64,000 bases of DNA. Source: an uncultured Pseudomonadota bacterium. Its GTDB lineage: Bacteria > Pseudomonadota > Gammaproteobacteria > Steroidobacterales > Steroidobacteraceae. Positions 8,837 to 16,586 of the stretch are shown here, piece after piece. Every line of letters starts with the position of its first letter. The stretch's first letter is position 1. The notes below the pieces were generated by a model. The model ran no database searches. It saw nothing but the letters and a program-made list of their open reading frames with translations, and was not told the DNA's origin. The translations under genes were made by a program, and so were the position numbers. Location of the stretch: positions 86,632 through 150,631 of the forward strand of contig CAIRLC010000010.1 of assembly GCA_903879335.1 (NCBI GenBank), given 5' to 3'.

Positions 8837-10746
8837 TCCGCCGAATTGTTGACATGGCCTGTCTAGGGCTTTGCGCAGGGCTGCTGAGCTGTACGTGGGT
8901 GTCGACGGTGCCGGCAGCGGTACCCGCGCCGGTCGATCGTGATTACCCAGGCGTGCTCTCGATTAACGTTGATGCCAGCGATGTAGAGCGGCGCATCGTG
9001 CGCGTGACGGAAACACTCACAGCGCCTCCCGAGGACTTGGTGCTTTATTATCCCAAATGGATTCCGGGGCAGCATGCGCCTGGCGGGCCGATCGATCGCT
9101 TAGCGGGACTCGTGATTCGGGCGGGTGGACAAACGCTGCACTGGCGGCGCGATCCGCTCGATACCAATGCCTTCCACGTGCAGGTGCCAGCGGGTACCGC
9201 TGCGCTGGATATACGCTACGACTATCTCTCACCAACCAGCTCAAAAGTGGCGCAGGCGGAGATGAGTCGGGACCTGATGTTTCTCGAATGGATTGAGGTC
9301 GGTCTCTATCCGGCTGGTTATTACGCACGCCGTATCCCGGTCGATGCCAGTCTCACGCTCGCCGAAGGTTGGGACTACGGCACGGCGCTTAAAACAGTAC
9401 GCCGCGATAATGCATACGTTGAATTCGACCGAACTGATCTAGAAGCTTTCTTTGATAGCCCAGTGTATGCCGGTCGCTATGCCCTCCATATTGCTTTGGA
9501 TCCGGGCGCCTCTGTGCCGGTCGTGCTGAATGCCTTCGCTGACCGACCGTCAGCGCTTAAGGTTCCGGAGTCTGAACTTCGGATCCACCGAGCACTGGTG
9601 CAGCAGGCCTACAAGCTCTACGGCGCGAAACACTACGCACATTATGATTTCCTGTTGTCGCTTTCGGATCAAATCGCACAGATTGGTACCGAGCATCATC
9701 AATCCAGTGAGAACGGACAAGATCCAGACTATTTCACGGATCGCGAAGCGACGATTGAAGGGCGTGATCTGCTGGCCCATGAGTACACCCATTCCTGGAA
9801 TGGCAAGTTCCGCCGCCCGGCCGACCTGTGGACCCCAAGCTATGACGTGCCGATGCAGAACAGCTTGCTCTGGGTCTATGAAGGCCAAACCCAATATTGG
9901 GGTCAGGTTCTCGCTGCTCGTTCAGGCCTCTGGTCGCCGTCTGAAATGCGCGATGAGCTCGCGATGGTTGCGGCGTTTTACGCCGAGCAGGCCGGTCGTC
10001 GGTGGCGCCCGCTGGTCGATACGACTCAGGACGAGGTGATGAATGGACGGCGTCCGGAGTCCTGGCCGAGTTGGCAACGGTTTGAGGAGTATTACTCAGA
10101 AGGGCAGTTGATCTGGTTGGATGCCGATACCTTGATCCGAGAGCAAAGCGGTGGACACAAGTCACTCGATGATTTCGCTCGCTCGTTCTTTGGCGTTCAG
10201 GATGGGCGCGTGACGCCCCTGACCTATACGTTTGAGGACGTGGTTCAGGCCTTGAATGCCGTATGGCCGCATGATTGGGCCGCATTCCTCAATGCGCGCG
10301 TCAATGCGGTGGCCCCGGAGGCGCCGTTGGATGGACTACGCCGCGGTGGCTATCAGTTGGTCTATGACGATCAAGAGAATCCCTTTCTCAAGGCCGCGGA
10401 TAAACACAAACACCGCCTGACACTGTCGTCCTCCTTAGGTCTTGTGGTGGATAGCGATGACGGGATGATTTCCGAGGTTGCCTGGGATGGGCCGGGTTTT
10501 CAGGCCGGGCTGTCCGAGGGGATGCAAATCGTGGCGGTCAATGGCATCAGCTTTAATGACGAGCGCTTTATCGAAGCGATTCGAACAGCGAAAAGTGATC
10601 CTCAGCCGATGGAATGGATCATTCGGCAAGCTGACCGGTTCAAAGTCATCGCTGTGGATTACCACGGCGGATTGCGTTACCCGCATCTGGTTCGAGATCC
10701 GAAAGTCCCCGCCCGGTTGGATGACATTTTGCGAGCACGAAGCTGA
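8833..10746 (+). CDS. Exported M61 family glycyl aminopeptidase with PDZ domain
   Basis: A zinc aminopeptidase of the M61 family, whose characterised members prefer N-terminal Gly or Ala. It has 637 residues with an N-terminal signal (about 1-29). An N-terminal beta domain is followed by the catalytic domain, with zinc ligands His316 and His320 in HEYTH, catalytic Glu317, and third ligand Glu350 in WVYEGQTQYWG. A C-terminal PDZ domain (about 530-600) contains GPGFQAGLSEGMQIVAVNG. It is coupled to the S10 carboxypeptidase gene by a 4-bp overlap. All expected catalytic residues are present. Confidence 0.94.
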   Translation: MIRRIVDMACLGLCAGLLSCTWVSTVPAAVPAPVDRDYPGVLSINVDASDVERRIVRVTETLTAPPEDLVLYYPKWIPGQHAPGGPIDRLAGLVIRAGGQTLHWRRDPLDTNAFHVQVPAGTAALDIRYDYLSPTSSKVAQAEMSRDLMFLEWIEVGLYPAGYYARRIPVDASLTLAEGWDYGTALKTVRRDNAYVEFDRTDLEAFFDSPVYAGRYALHIALDPGASVPVVLNAFADRPSALKVPESELRIHRALVQQAYKLYGAKHYAHYDFLLSLSDQIAQIGTEHHQSSENGQDPDYFTDREATIEGRDLLAHEYTHSWNGKFRRPADLWTPSYDVPMQNSLLWVYEGQTQYWGQVLAARSGLWSPSEMRDELAMVAAFYAEQAGRRWRPLVDTTQDEVMNGRRPESWPSWQRFEEYYSEGQLIWLDADTLIREQSGGHKSLDDFARSFFGVQDGRVTPLTYTFEDVVQALNAVWPHDWAAFLNARVNAVAPEAPLDGLRRGGYQLVYDDQENPFLKAADKHKHRLTLSSSLGLVVDSDDGMISEVAWDGPGFQAGLSEGMQIVAVNGISFNDERFIEAIRTAKSDPQPMEWIIRQADRFKVIAVDYHGGLRYPHLVRDPKVPARLDDILRARS

Positions 10747-10941
10747 AGTGGCCTGTTAAAGTCTGCCTTCCTTGCATGAGGACGACCCGGGGGGGGGGCT
10801 GCGCGTTTCGACGGGGAAACGCCAGACGGTGAACAGATGACGTCGGCGCCTTGCGCTGGCGTCATCCGTGCTGTTGGTTGCTTGACGTTTACCCCTCAAC
10901 CCCTGAGGACGTCCCGGCTGTCTTCCAGTTGGGGGGTAACG
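10747..10941. other. Intergenic region with a 10-G homopolymer
   Basis: This 195-bp gap separates the M61 and GH39 genes. It contains a run of ten G at 10789-10798 and an imperfect inverted repeat (GATGACG ... CGTCATC, about 10836-10867) that could end the peptidase transcript but has no T-tract. No gene is evident. Confidence 0.5.
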
Positions 10942-12501
10942 ATGATCAGACTATTGAAGACTTGGGGTGTATGGACGGCAGTGGCCGCATTGTCGGGATT
11001 GTTCGCTGCATTCAGTGCGGCGGCCGATGATCTAGTGGTTAAGGCCGATGCGCCGGTGACCCCACTGAATCATTTTTGGGAACACATGTTCGGTTCCGGT
11101 CGGGCGGTTTTGGCCTTGCGTGACGATTATCGGCAGGATTTACGGGCGGTGCACGCCATCACCGATACGCAGTACGTCCGTTTCCATCATATTTTTTCCG
11201 ATGAGATCGGGGTCTATAGCAAAGATAAGCAGGGTCACGATGTTTGGAATTTTTCCTACGTCGACCAGATTTATGACGGCTTGCTCGACATCGGTGTTCG
11301 TCCGTTCGTGGAACTGTCCTTCATGCCGGTCAAAATGTCGTCGGATCCCAATTTAAAGTTTGGTTTCTGGTATGGGCCGAATTTTGCGCCGCCAAAGTCC
11401 TATGCGAAGTGGGATGAGATGATGCAACGGTTTGCTGAGCATCTAATTGAACGGTACGGCATCGAAGAAGTCTCGACTTGGTATTTCGAGGTATGGAACG
11501 AACCCAATATCGGGTTCTGGGGTGGCATGCCGCATCGTGCGACCTATTATGAACTCTACGAACACACGGCTAAGGCGTTGAAGGCTGTCAACCCGCGTCT
11601 CAGGGTTGGTGGTCCTTCTACGGCTCAGGCGGCTTGGGTCGGACAGTTTTTGACCGACATGTCGAAGAAAGGTGTGCCGGTTGATTTCGCCTCATCCCAC
11701 GTCTACGCCAACGACACGGCGGATAATGTTTTTGGTACGAATGAAGTGATCTCGCGCGAGCACATGGTGTGCCGCGCGACCCGAAAAGTGCACGACGAGA
11801 TCGCGGCCTCGCCGCTGCCCAAGACCCCGTTCGTCATGAGCGAGTTCAACGCCAGTTACATGAATGAACCGGACGTGACCGACACCGTGTACATGGGACC
11901 TTGGCTCGCCAATATGATTCGCGAATGCGACGGGACTGTGGATGAGATGAGTTACTGGGCGTTCTCAGACGTCTTCGAAGAGCAGGGGATTGTTAAAACG
12001 CCGTTCTATGGTGGCTTTGGTCTGATCGCCGAGCGTGACATCCCCAAGCCTGCCTTCAACGCCTTTGCTTTGCTGCATCGCTTGGGCGATGAGCGCTTAG
12101 CCTTAGACAGCACGTCGGCCCTGGCGACGCGTGCCAAAGACGGTCATTTGGCCATTGCGGTCTGGAACTATGCGCCGCCCGATGGTGGTGAAGCGATCTA
12201 CCATGGTCCATCCAAGGAGGCACGCCCACTTAAGCATTACTCGTTGAAGTTCGAGGGCGTTTCCGCTGATGCGGCGGTGCGAGTGTCGCGCGTCGATGAC
12301 ACGCACGGGAATGTGGTGGCGACATTCGATCGTATGGGACGACCGCCATTCCCATCGCGTGCACAAATTGCGGAGCTGCGGGCGAGTGCCGCCTTGCCGG
12401 CACCGGAAGTGACTCATCTGTCTGGCGGCCGTCTTGAACTCGATGTCCCGACGCATGGCCTAGTCTTGATTGAAACGGAGCAACGAGCTGTCACGGAATA
12501 G
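10942..12501 (+). CDS. Exported GH39 glycoside hydrolase (beta-xylosidase-like)
   Basis: A retaining glycoside hydrolase of family 39 (beta-xylosidase / alpha-L-iduronidase group). The predicted acid/base is Glu187 in the WNEPN signature, and the nucleophile is probably Glu301 in FVMSEFNAS. A C-terminal beta domain follows from about residue 390. I start at ATG 10942, preceded by a GGGGGG ribosome-binding stretch and followed by a signal peptide (MIRLLKTWGVW ... FSAAA). The frame is open further upstream, but that extension has no export signal. The protein is 519 residues, normal for the family. It is the only clear carbohydrase in the window and is followed by a strong terminator. Confidence 0.9.
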   Translation: MIRLLKTWGVWTAVAALSGLFAAFSAAADDLVVKADAPVTPLNHFWEHMFGSGRAVLALRDDYRQDLRAVHAITDTQYVRFHHIFSDEIGVYSKDKQGHDVWNFSYVDQIYDGLLDIGVRPFVELSFMPVKMSSDPNLKFGFWYGPNFAPPKSYAKWDEMMQRFAEHLIERYGIEEVSTWYFEVWNEPNIGFWGGMPHRATYYELYEHTAKALKAVNPRLRVGGPSTAQAAWVGQFLTDMSKKGVPVDFASSHVYANDTADNVFGTNEVISREHMVCRATRKVHDEIAASPLPKTPFVMSEFNASYMNEPDVTDTVYMGPWLANMIRECDGTVDEMSYWAFSDVFEEQGIVKTPFYGGFGLIAERDIPKPAFNAFALLHRLGDERLALDSTSALATRAKDGHLAIAVWNYAPPDGGEAIYHGPSKEARPLKHYSLKFEGVSADAAVRVSRVDDTHGNVVATFDRMGRPPFPSRAQIAELRASAALPAPEVTHLSGGRLELDVPTHGLVLIETEQRAVTE

Positions 12502-12534
12502 TCATCACGCGTGGTCTGGCAGGGTAGATAATTG

Positions 12535-12562
12535 AATGCGGGGTGCTTGTGCACCCCGCATT
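12535..12562 (+). terminator. Rho-independent terminator after the GH39 gene
   Basis: A perfect 12-bp stem (AATGCGGGGTGC / GCACCCCGCATT) with a TTGT loop is followed by CTTTCT, 33 bp after the GH39 stop. It isolates the glycosidase from the next gene. Confidence 0.88.
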
Positions 12563-12584
12563 CTTTCTGGGCTAGAGGTCTTCT

Positions 12585-13739
12585 ATGGGACGTTTATTCT
12601 GTGCTTGTGTGGTTCTGCTGTGTGCAGCCGAACTGCAGGCTCGACCGCAGGTGGTCGCCGTATTTGGCGATATGCCTTACGGCAAGTCAGCGGCAGATAC
12701 GGTTCAGCTTGAGGCGACGCCACGCTTCATCGACGACATCAACGCCGAAAAATCGGTGTCCCTCGCGATTCACCTTGGGGACATCCACTCGGGCAAGCAA
12801 CCCTGTACGGCCGCCTATGATCGTGCGGTGCTCGCGCAGTTTCAGCGTCTCACGGTGCCTTTGATTTACACGCCGGGTGACAACGAATGGATGGACTGCC
12901 ATAAGCCCGGCGAGGGTGGCGGCAGTTGGAACAGCGAGAAGGGTGCCATCGACTATGCGCTCGATGCGGCCGGGCAATGGGTAGATTACGCCGGCGGCGA
13001 TCCCATCGAAAATTTAGCGCTCGTTCGAGAACTCTACTTCCCTAAAGCCGGCCACACCCTCGGTCGCGATAAGCGAGTCCAGTCCCAAGCGACGGCCTAC
13101 GCGCGCAGCTACCCCGCCGATGGCGATTTTGTCGAAAATGTTCGTTTCGTCGAGGACGGTGTGCTGTACGCATTCGTCAATATTCCGGGCGGCTCGAATA
13201 ACGGCGAAGATCCGTGGTACGGCGCGCCGGAGCCGTCGAAACGCCAGCGGGACGAAATCGCGGCGCGCACGGGTGCGACCATTCGTTGGATTGAGGCAGC
13301 CTATCGCGAAGCCCGAAATAACGGGGCTCGAGCGGTCGTGATTGGCACACAGGCGGACCTATGGGACCTCGATGGACGTGATGCGAGCCATGTGGGCGCG
13401 TACGAGCCCTATGTCCAGGCGCTTGCCGAGGGCGCCAAGGCCTACGGACGCCCGGTACTGCTCCTGGTGGGTGACTCTCACGTGTATCGCTCGGATAACC
13501 CGTTTGAGGCCGGCTCACCGTGCTTGATTGAGCCCTCAGCCGGGCAGCCGGCAACGCCGTGCCAAGACGACGCGGCCGAGGCTCACCCGGGTTACCACGT
13601 TGCGAATATTCACCGGGTAGTGGTCCACGGCAGTTCGCTGCCGATGGAATGGCTGCAGCTCACGGTTGATTTGTCCAAGCACGCGCCTGCTGCCGAAAGT
13701 GCTTTTGGTCCCTTCGCGTGGACCCGACGCCATCCCTAG
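12585..13739 (+). CDS. Exported calcineurin-like metallophosphoesterase
   Basis: A predicted binuclear metallophosphoesterase of 384 residues with a signal peptide (MGRLFCACVVLLCAAELQA). The motif blocks come in the family order: VFGDMPYG, HLGDIHSG, PGDNEWMDC and, near the C-terminus, GDSHVYR. They supply the Asp, Asn and His metal ligands. A Cys pair in the C-terminal part (SPCLIEP and TPCQDD) could form a disulfide, consistent with export. Monocistronic: bounded by a terminator upstream and a convergent gene downstream. Substrate unknown. Confidence 0.82.
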   Translation: MGRLFCACVVLLCAAELQARPQVVAVFGDMPYGKSAADTVQLEATPRFIDDINAEKSVSLAIHLGDIHSGKQPCTAAYDRAVLAQFQRLTVPLIYTPGDNEWMDCHKPGEGGGSWNSEKGAIDYALDAAGQWVDYAGGDPIENLALVRELYFPKAGHTLGRDKRVQSQATAYARSYPADGDFVENVRFVEDGVLYAFVNIPGGSNNGEDPWYGAPEPSKRQRDEIAARTGATIRWIEAAYREARNNGARAVVIGTQADLWDLDGRDASHVGAYEPYVQALAEGAKAYGRPVLLLVGDSHVYRSDNPFEAGSPCLIEPSAGQPATPCQDDAAEAHPGYHVANIHRVVVHGSSLPMEWLQLTVDLSKHAPAAESAFGPFAWTRRHP

Positions 13740-13774
13740 GCGGAGGCGTCAATGGCCGTCACCTCGGCCTAGGG
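13734..13774. terminator. Hairpin between convergent genes
   Basis: A 13-bp inverted repeat with one mismatch (CCCTAGGCGGAGG / CCTCGGCCTAGGG) and a 15-nt loop overlaps the stop of the metallophosphoesterase gene. No T-tract follows, so termination is only likely. Confidence 0.5.
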
Positions 13775-13848
13775 CTCGGCATCGAACCCTCGGTGTGTGA
13801 GCCATCAAGGCTAATGTGTGATCCCGCTACAACCGGCGATTGCAGGAC

Positions 13849-15144
13849 CTATTGCCGAGCCATGCTGGGCGATTCAAGTCCATGGCCGTTCGGGCCACGC
13901 TCTCGACGCCATAAGAGCACAACGGACGTCAGGGCGATGAGGCTCACCGCCCCAAAGAACAGCAGCATCACGGCGTAGCCTTCCGGGTGTTCTGCGCTGG
14001 CATGGGCATGGTCCGCGAGCGCGCCGGCGGCCACGTTCGAGGCCAAAATGCCGAAGGCCTGAATCACGGTGATCACGCCCAAGGCGGTACCGAGCCGTTG
14101 CGGTTCAACGATCAAGGTCGTCGACGGCCAGATGATCGCCGGCACCAAGGCCCAACTGATCCCCATGAGCACGGTCGAGACCCAAGGATTCCAATCGGTC
14201 AGTCCGAGCACCGCCAGAGTCACGGGCAGTAAGACCGTCCCAAAGCAGAGCAACAGCGCCCGGTGACCGAAGCGATCGGCCAGCAGGCCAAATAAGGGGG
14301 TTGCGAAAATCGCGGCCAAGAATACGCCGGAGTTGACCTGGCCTGCGGACTGCAGCGAGAGGTGCTTGGCGTGCTGCAGGTATTCAACGGCATAGGTTTG
14401 GCGGAACGGAAAGAACACCGAGGCATACAGGACGTGTAAGCCCAAGATGTACCAAAAGGAGGCGTCGAACTGAAACAACTCGCGCAGTTTGGGTAGGTGC
14501 TGCCCGGCCTCGGCTGCGGTGGTTCTCGACCGGCGCCCGTCGATCGCTAAAAAGAGCAGGGCTGCGACAAAGCCGGCCACCGTGATACCAACACCTAGCC
14601 ACAAGGGTGGCTGCCAGCCGGCGTCATAGAGAGGCTTGGCCCACGTCGATGACGTGTTGCACATGAACGAGCCGACCCGGGCGAGCGATAAGAAGAGGGC
14701 GGTCGCCAGCGCAATCCCCGATCGTGGGAACCACAAAGCCAGACCCGCGACGAGCGCCATGAAGATCGCCCCCTCGCTGATGCCGAATAAGAAGCGTCCC
14801 AACCACATGACACGATACGGCTCACCGAGTGCCGTCAGAACCGCACCGAGGACGCCGACGCCTGCGGTCCAGCAGGCCATGCGGGCAGCGCCGAAGCGGT
14901 CAATGAGCACGCCGCCGACCAAGGCCAATAAGACGCTCGGCCAGTACATCGCGGCATTCAGATTTCCGATATCCGCTTGACTGAAGCCCCGCTGACGTTC
15001 CAAGAGGTCCGCCAGTTCGCCAATCACATCGGATTCGTAGTACGTCGCGAAGATCGCCATGGCCGCAAGACCGAGGGCCAGCCACCGCGCCGGTGATACC
15101 GGGAAGTCGTGGCTGTCATTGGCATCAGTCGCGGCGTGCGTCAT
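13849..15144 (-). CDS. MFS transporter resembling MFSD1 dipeptide carriers
   Basis: A 12-helix major facilitator of 431 residues. It resembles the eukaryotic lysosomal carrier MFSD1 more than typical bacterial sugar or drug MFS proteins. Matching features are an early NAAMYWPSVLLALVGGVLIDRFG segment with the loop 2-3 motif, a VFFPF motif opening the second half, then ATPLFGLLADRFG and a DWNPWV segment. MFSD1 is known as a dipeptide uniporter, so peptide transport is a reasonable inference in this peptidase-rich region. Its start overlaps the upstream FAD oxidoreductase stop (ATGA), indicating one operon. The resemblance is from memory, not an alignment. Confidence 0.8.
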   Translation of the reverse strand: MTHAATDANDSHDFPVSPARWLALGLAAMAIFATYYESDVIGELADLLERQRGFSQADIGNLNAAMYWPSVLLALVGGVLIDRFGAARMACWTAGVGVLGAVLTALGEPYRVMWLGRFLFGISEGAIFMALVAGLALWFPRSGIALATALFLSLARVGSFMCNTSSTWAKPLYDAGWQPPLWLGVGITVAGFVAALLFLAIDGRRSRTTAAEAGQHLPKLRELFQFDASFWYILGLHVLYASVFFPFRQTYAVEYLQHAKHLSLQSAGQVNSGVFLAAIFATPLFGLLADRFGHRALLLCFGTVLLPVTLAVLGLTDWNPWVSTVLMGISWALVPAIIWPSTTLIVEPQRLGTALGVITVIQAFGILASNVAAGALADHAHASAEHPEGYAVMLLFFGAVSLIALTSVVLLWRRERGPNGHGLESPSMARQ

Positions 15145-16505
15145 CGGATTCGGGCCCCCTGGCGGACGAGTTCGTCCTGCAACGCGCCGATGTTAACCCG
15201 ATCCAGTGCCTCGTCGCGCCGGATTGAGATGGCCGCCGCGACACCGGCCCCTTGGCCGCCCACCGCGCAGCACATCATGTTCCGAGCTGACGCATGCGAG
15301 ATCAGATCACCGCCGATGGCGCGGCCAGCGACCAAGAGATTGCCGACACGCTTCGGCACGAGCGCGCGATAAGGCACGTGCCAGTAGCGGCCGGTTGTCG
15401 GCAGGATCAGCACGCCGTAGCCGTCGATGAACTCCGGAAAGATACCGATGGCGTCGTCAAAACGGCCTTGCTCACGCACGTCGGTCTCCGTGATGTTGTA
15501 GACCGCATCGATTTTTCGGGTGTCGCGGATACCGAGCGTCATGCCGAAATTACGCAACTTGGCCTTCTCGCAGCCGCCCATGTAGTGGCGCAGCGCGTTC
15601 ATGGCGTGGATGGCTTGCGCGCGGCCGTCGATTTCGCCGCGGGTCAAATCATCGGGGTTGGTGCCGTCGAGACCCTGGATATGCACCAGATTCAGGTAGG
15701 TCAATTCGCCGGTATCCGACATCGTGCCCCACGTTCCGGCGATGGTTTTGAGATCCTCGGGGATTAAGCCGGCCTCAACCGCTTGTGCGAAAGGCTTGCG
15801 CAAGAACGGCGAGAAGAGATGATCTTCCTTACCGGAGGTTTCGTAATCCCACTCGTGGTTGCCGGACCAATCGCCGTAGGTTTGGGGGTCGGCATGCACC
15901 GCCTCGATGAAGCCCCGCTTGTCGACGCCCGACATGGAGAACATCACCGAGACAGACATCATTTTTTCTCGGGGTGTCATCACCGTGGGTGCACCGGCGC
16001 GATAGGCCAAATCGGCATCGCCCGTCGCGTCGATGACTCGTTTGGCGAGGATTGCCTCGCGCCCGGCCTTGCTCTCGGTATAGACGCCACGTATCGCGCC
16101 ATCAACCACGATCGGCATGACGGCGGTTCGATGCAGCATCGGATGTATGCCTGCTTCGGCTACCAACTGATCGGCCACGTACTTGAACATTTCTGCGTCC
16201 AAGGCGGAGCTCGTCGATTGTGGTTCGGGAGAGGTTGCGCCCATCTCATGGGCGCGACGCTCAAGTTCAGGACCAATGCCTTCGCAGTCGACGGTACCTT
16301 CGCGCCGATACCAGGCAAAGCCTTCGACGCCGACTTGCGTGATATTGCCGCCGAAACAGCCGTAGCGCTCAAGCAGCGTTGTTTTGGCGCCCGCGCGTGC
16401 GGCCGCTAATGCTGCCGAGAGTCCGCCAGGTCCGCTGCCGACCACCAATACATCCGTCTCATGCACGACATCAATCGTGCGGCTCGCTTCAAGAATCGTC
16501 GCCAT
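15141..16505 (-). CDS. FAD-dependent oxidoreductase (FAD_oxidored family)
   Basis: A flavoprotein of 454 residues. An N-terminal Rossmann motif VVGSGPGGLSAALAAARAG (about 21-39) is followed by ERYGCFGGNITQVGVEG, characteristic of the FAD_oxidored (PF12831-type) family. A second FAD contact, IDATGDADLAYRAGAP, is mid-protein, and a C-terminal LLVAGRAIGGD completes the site. No signal peptide, so it is cytoplasmic. Its gene precedes and overlaps the MFSD1-like transporter gene by 4 bp, so the enzyme may act on the imported compound. The family is loosely defined and the substrate cannot be inferred. Confidence 0.85.
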   Translation of the reverse strand: MATILEASRTIDVVHETDVLVVGSGPGGLSAALAAARAGAKTTLLERYGCFGGNITQVGVEGFAWYRREGTVDCEGIGPELERRAHEMGATSPEPQSTSSALDAEMFKYVADQLVAEAGIHPMLHRTAVMPIVVDGAIRGVYTESKAGREAILAKRVIDATGDADLAYRAGAPTVMTPREKMMSVSVMFSMSGVDKRGFIEAVHADPQTYGDWSGNHEWDYETSGKEDHLFSPFLRKPFAQAVEAGLIPEDLKTIAGTWGTMSDTGELTYLNLVHIQGLDGTNPDDLTRGEIDGRAQAIHAMNALRHYMGGCEKAKLRNFGMTLGIRDTRKIDAVYNITETDVREQGRFDDAIGIFPEFIDGYGVLILPTTGRYWHVPYRALVPKRVGNLLVAGRAIGGDLISHASARNMMCCAVGGQGAGVAAAISIRRDEALDRVNIGALQDELVRQGARIR

Positions 16506-16586
16506 AGTCGGTCACCTCTCGCTAGAGGCGAAAGTATGCCTGAGTCGCATCTCCGGCAGATGACGCAGATGCTAATGCATCAACCC

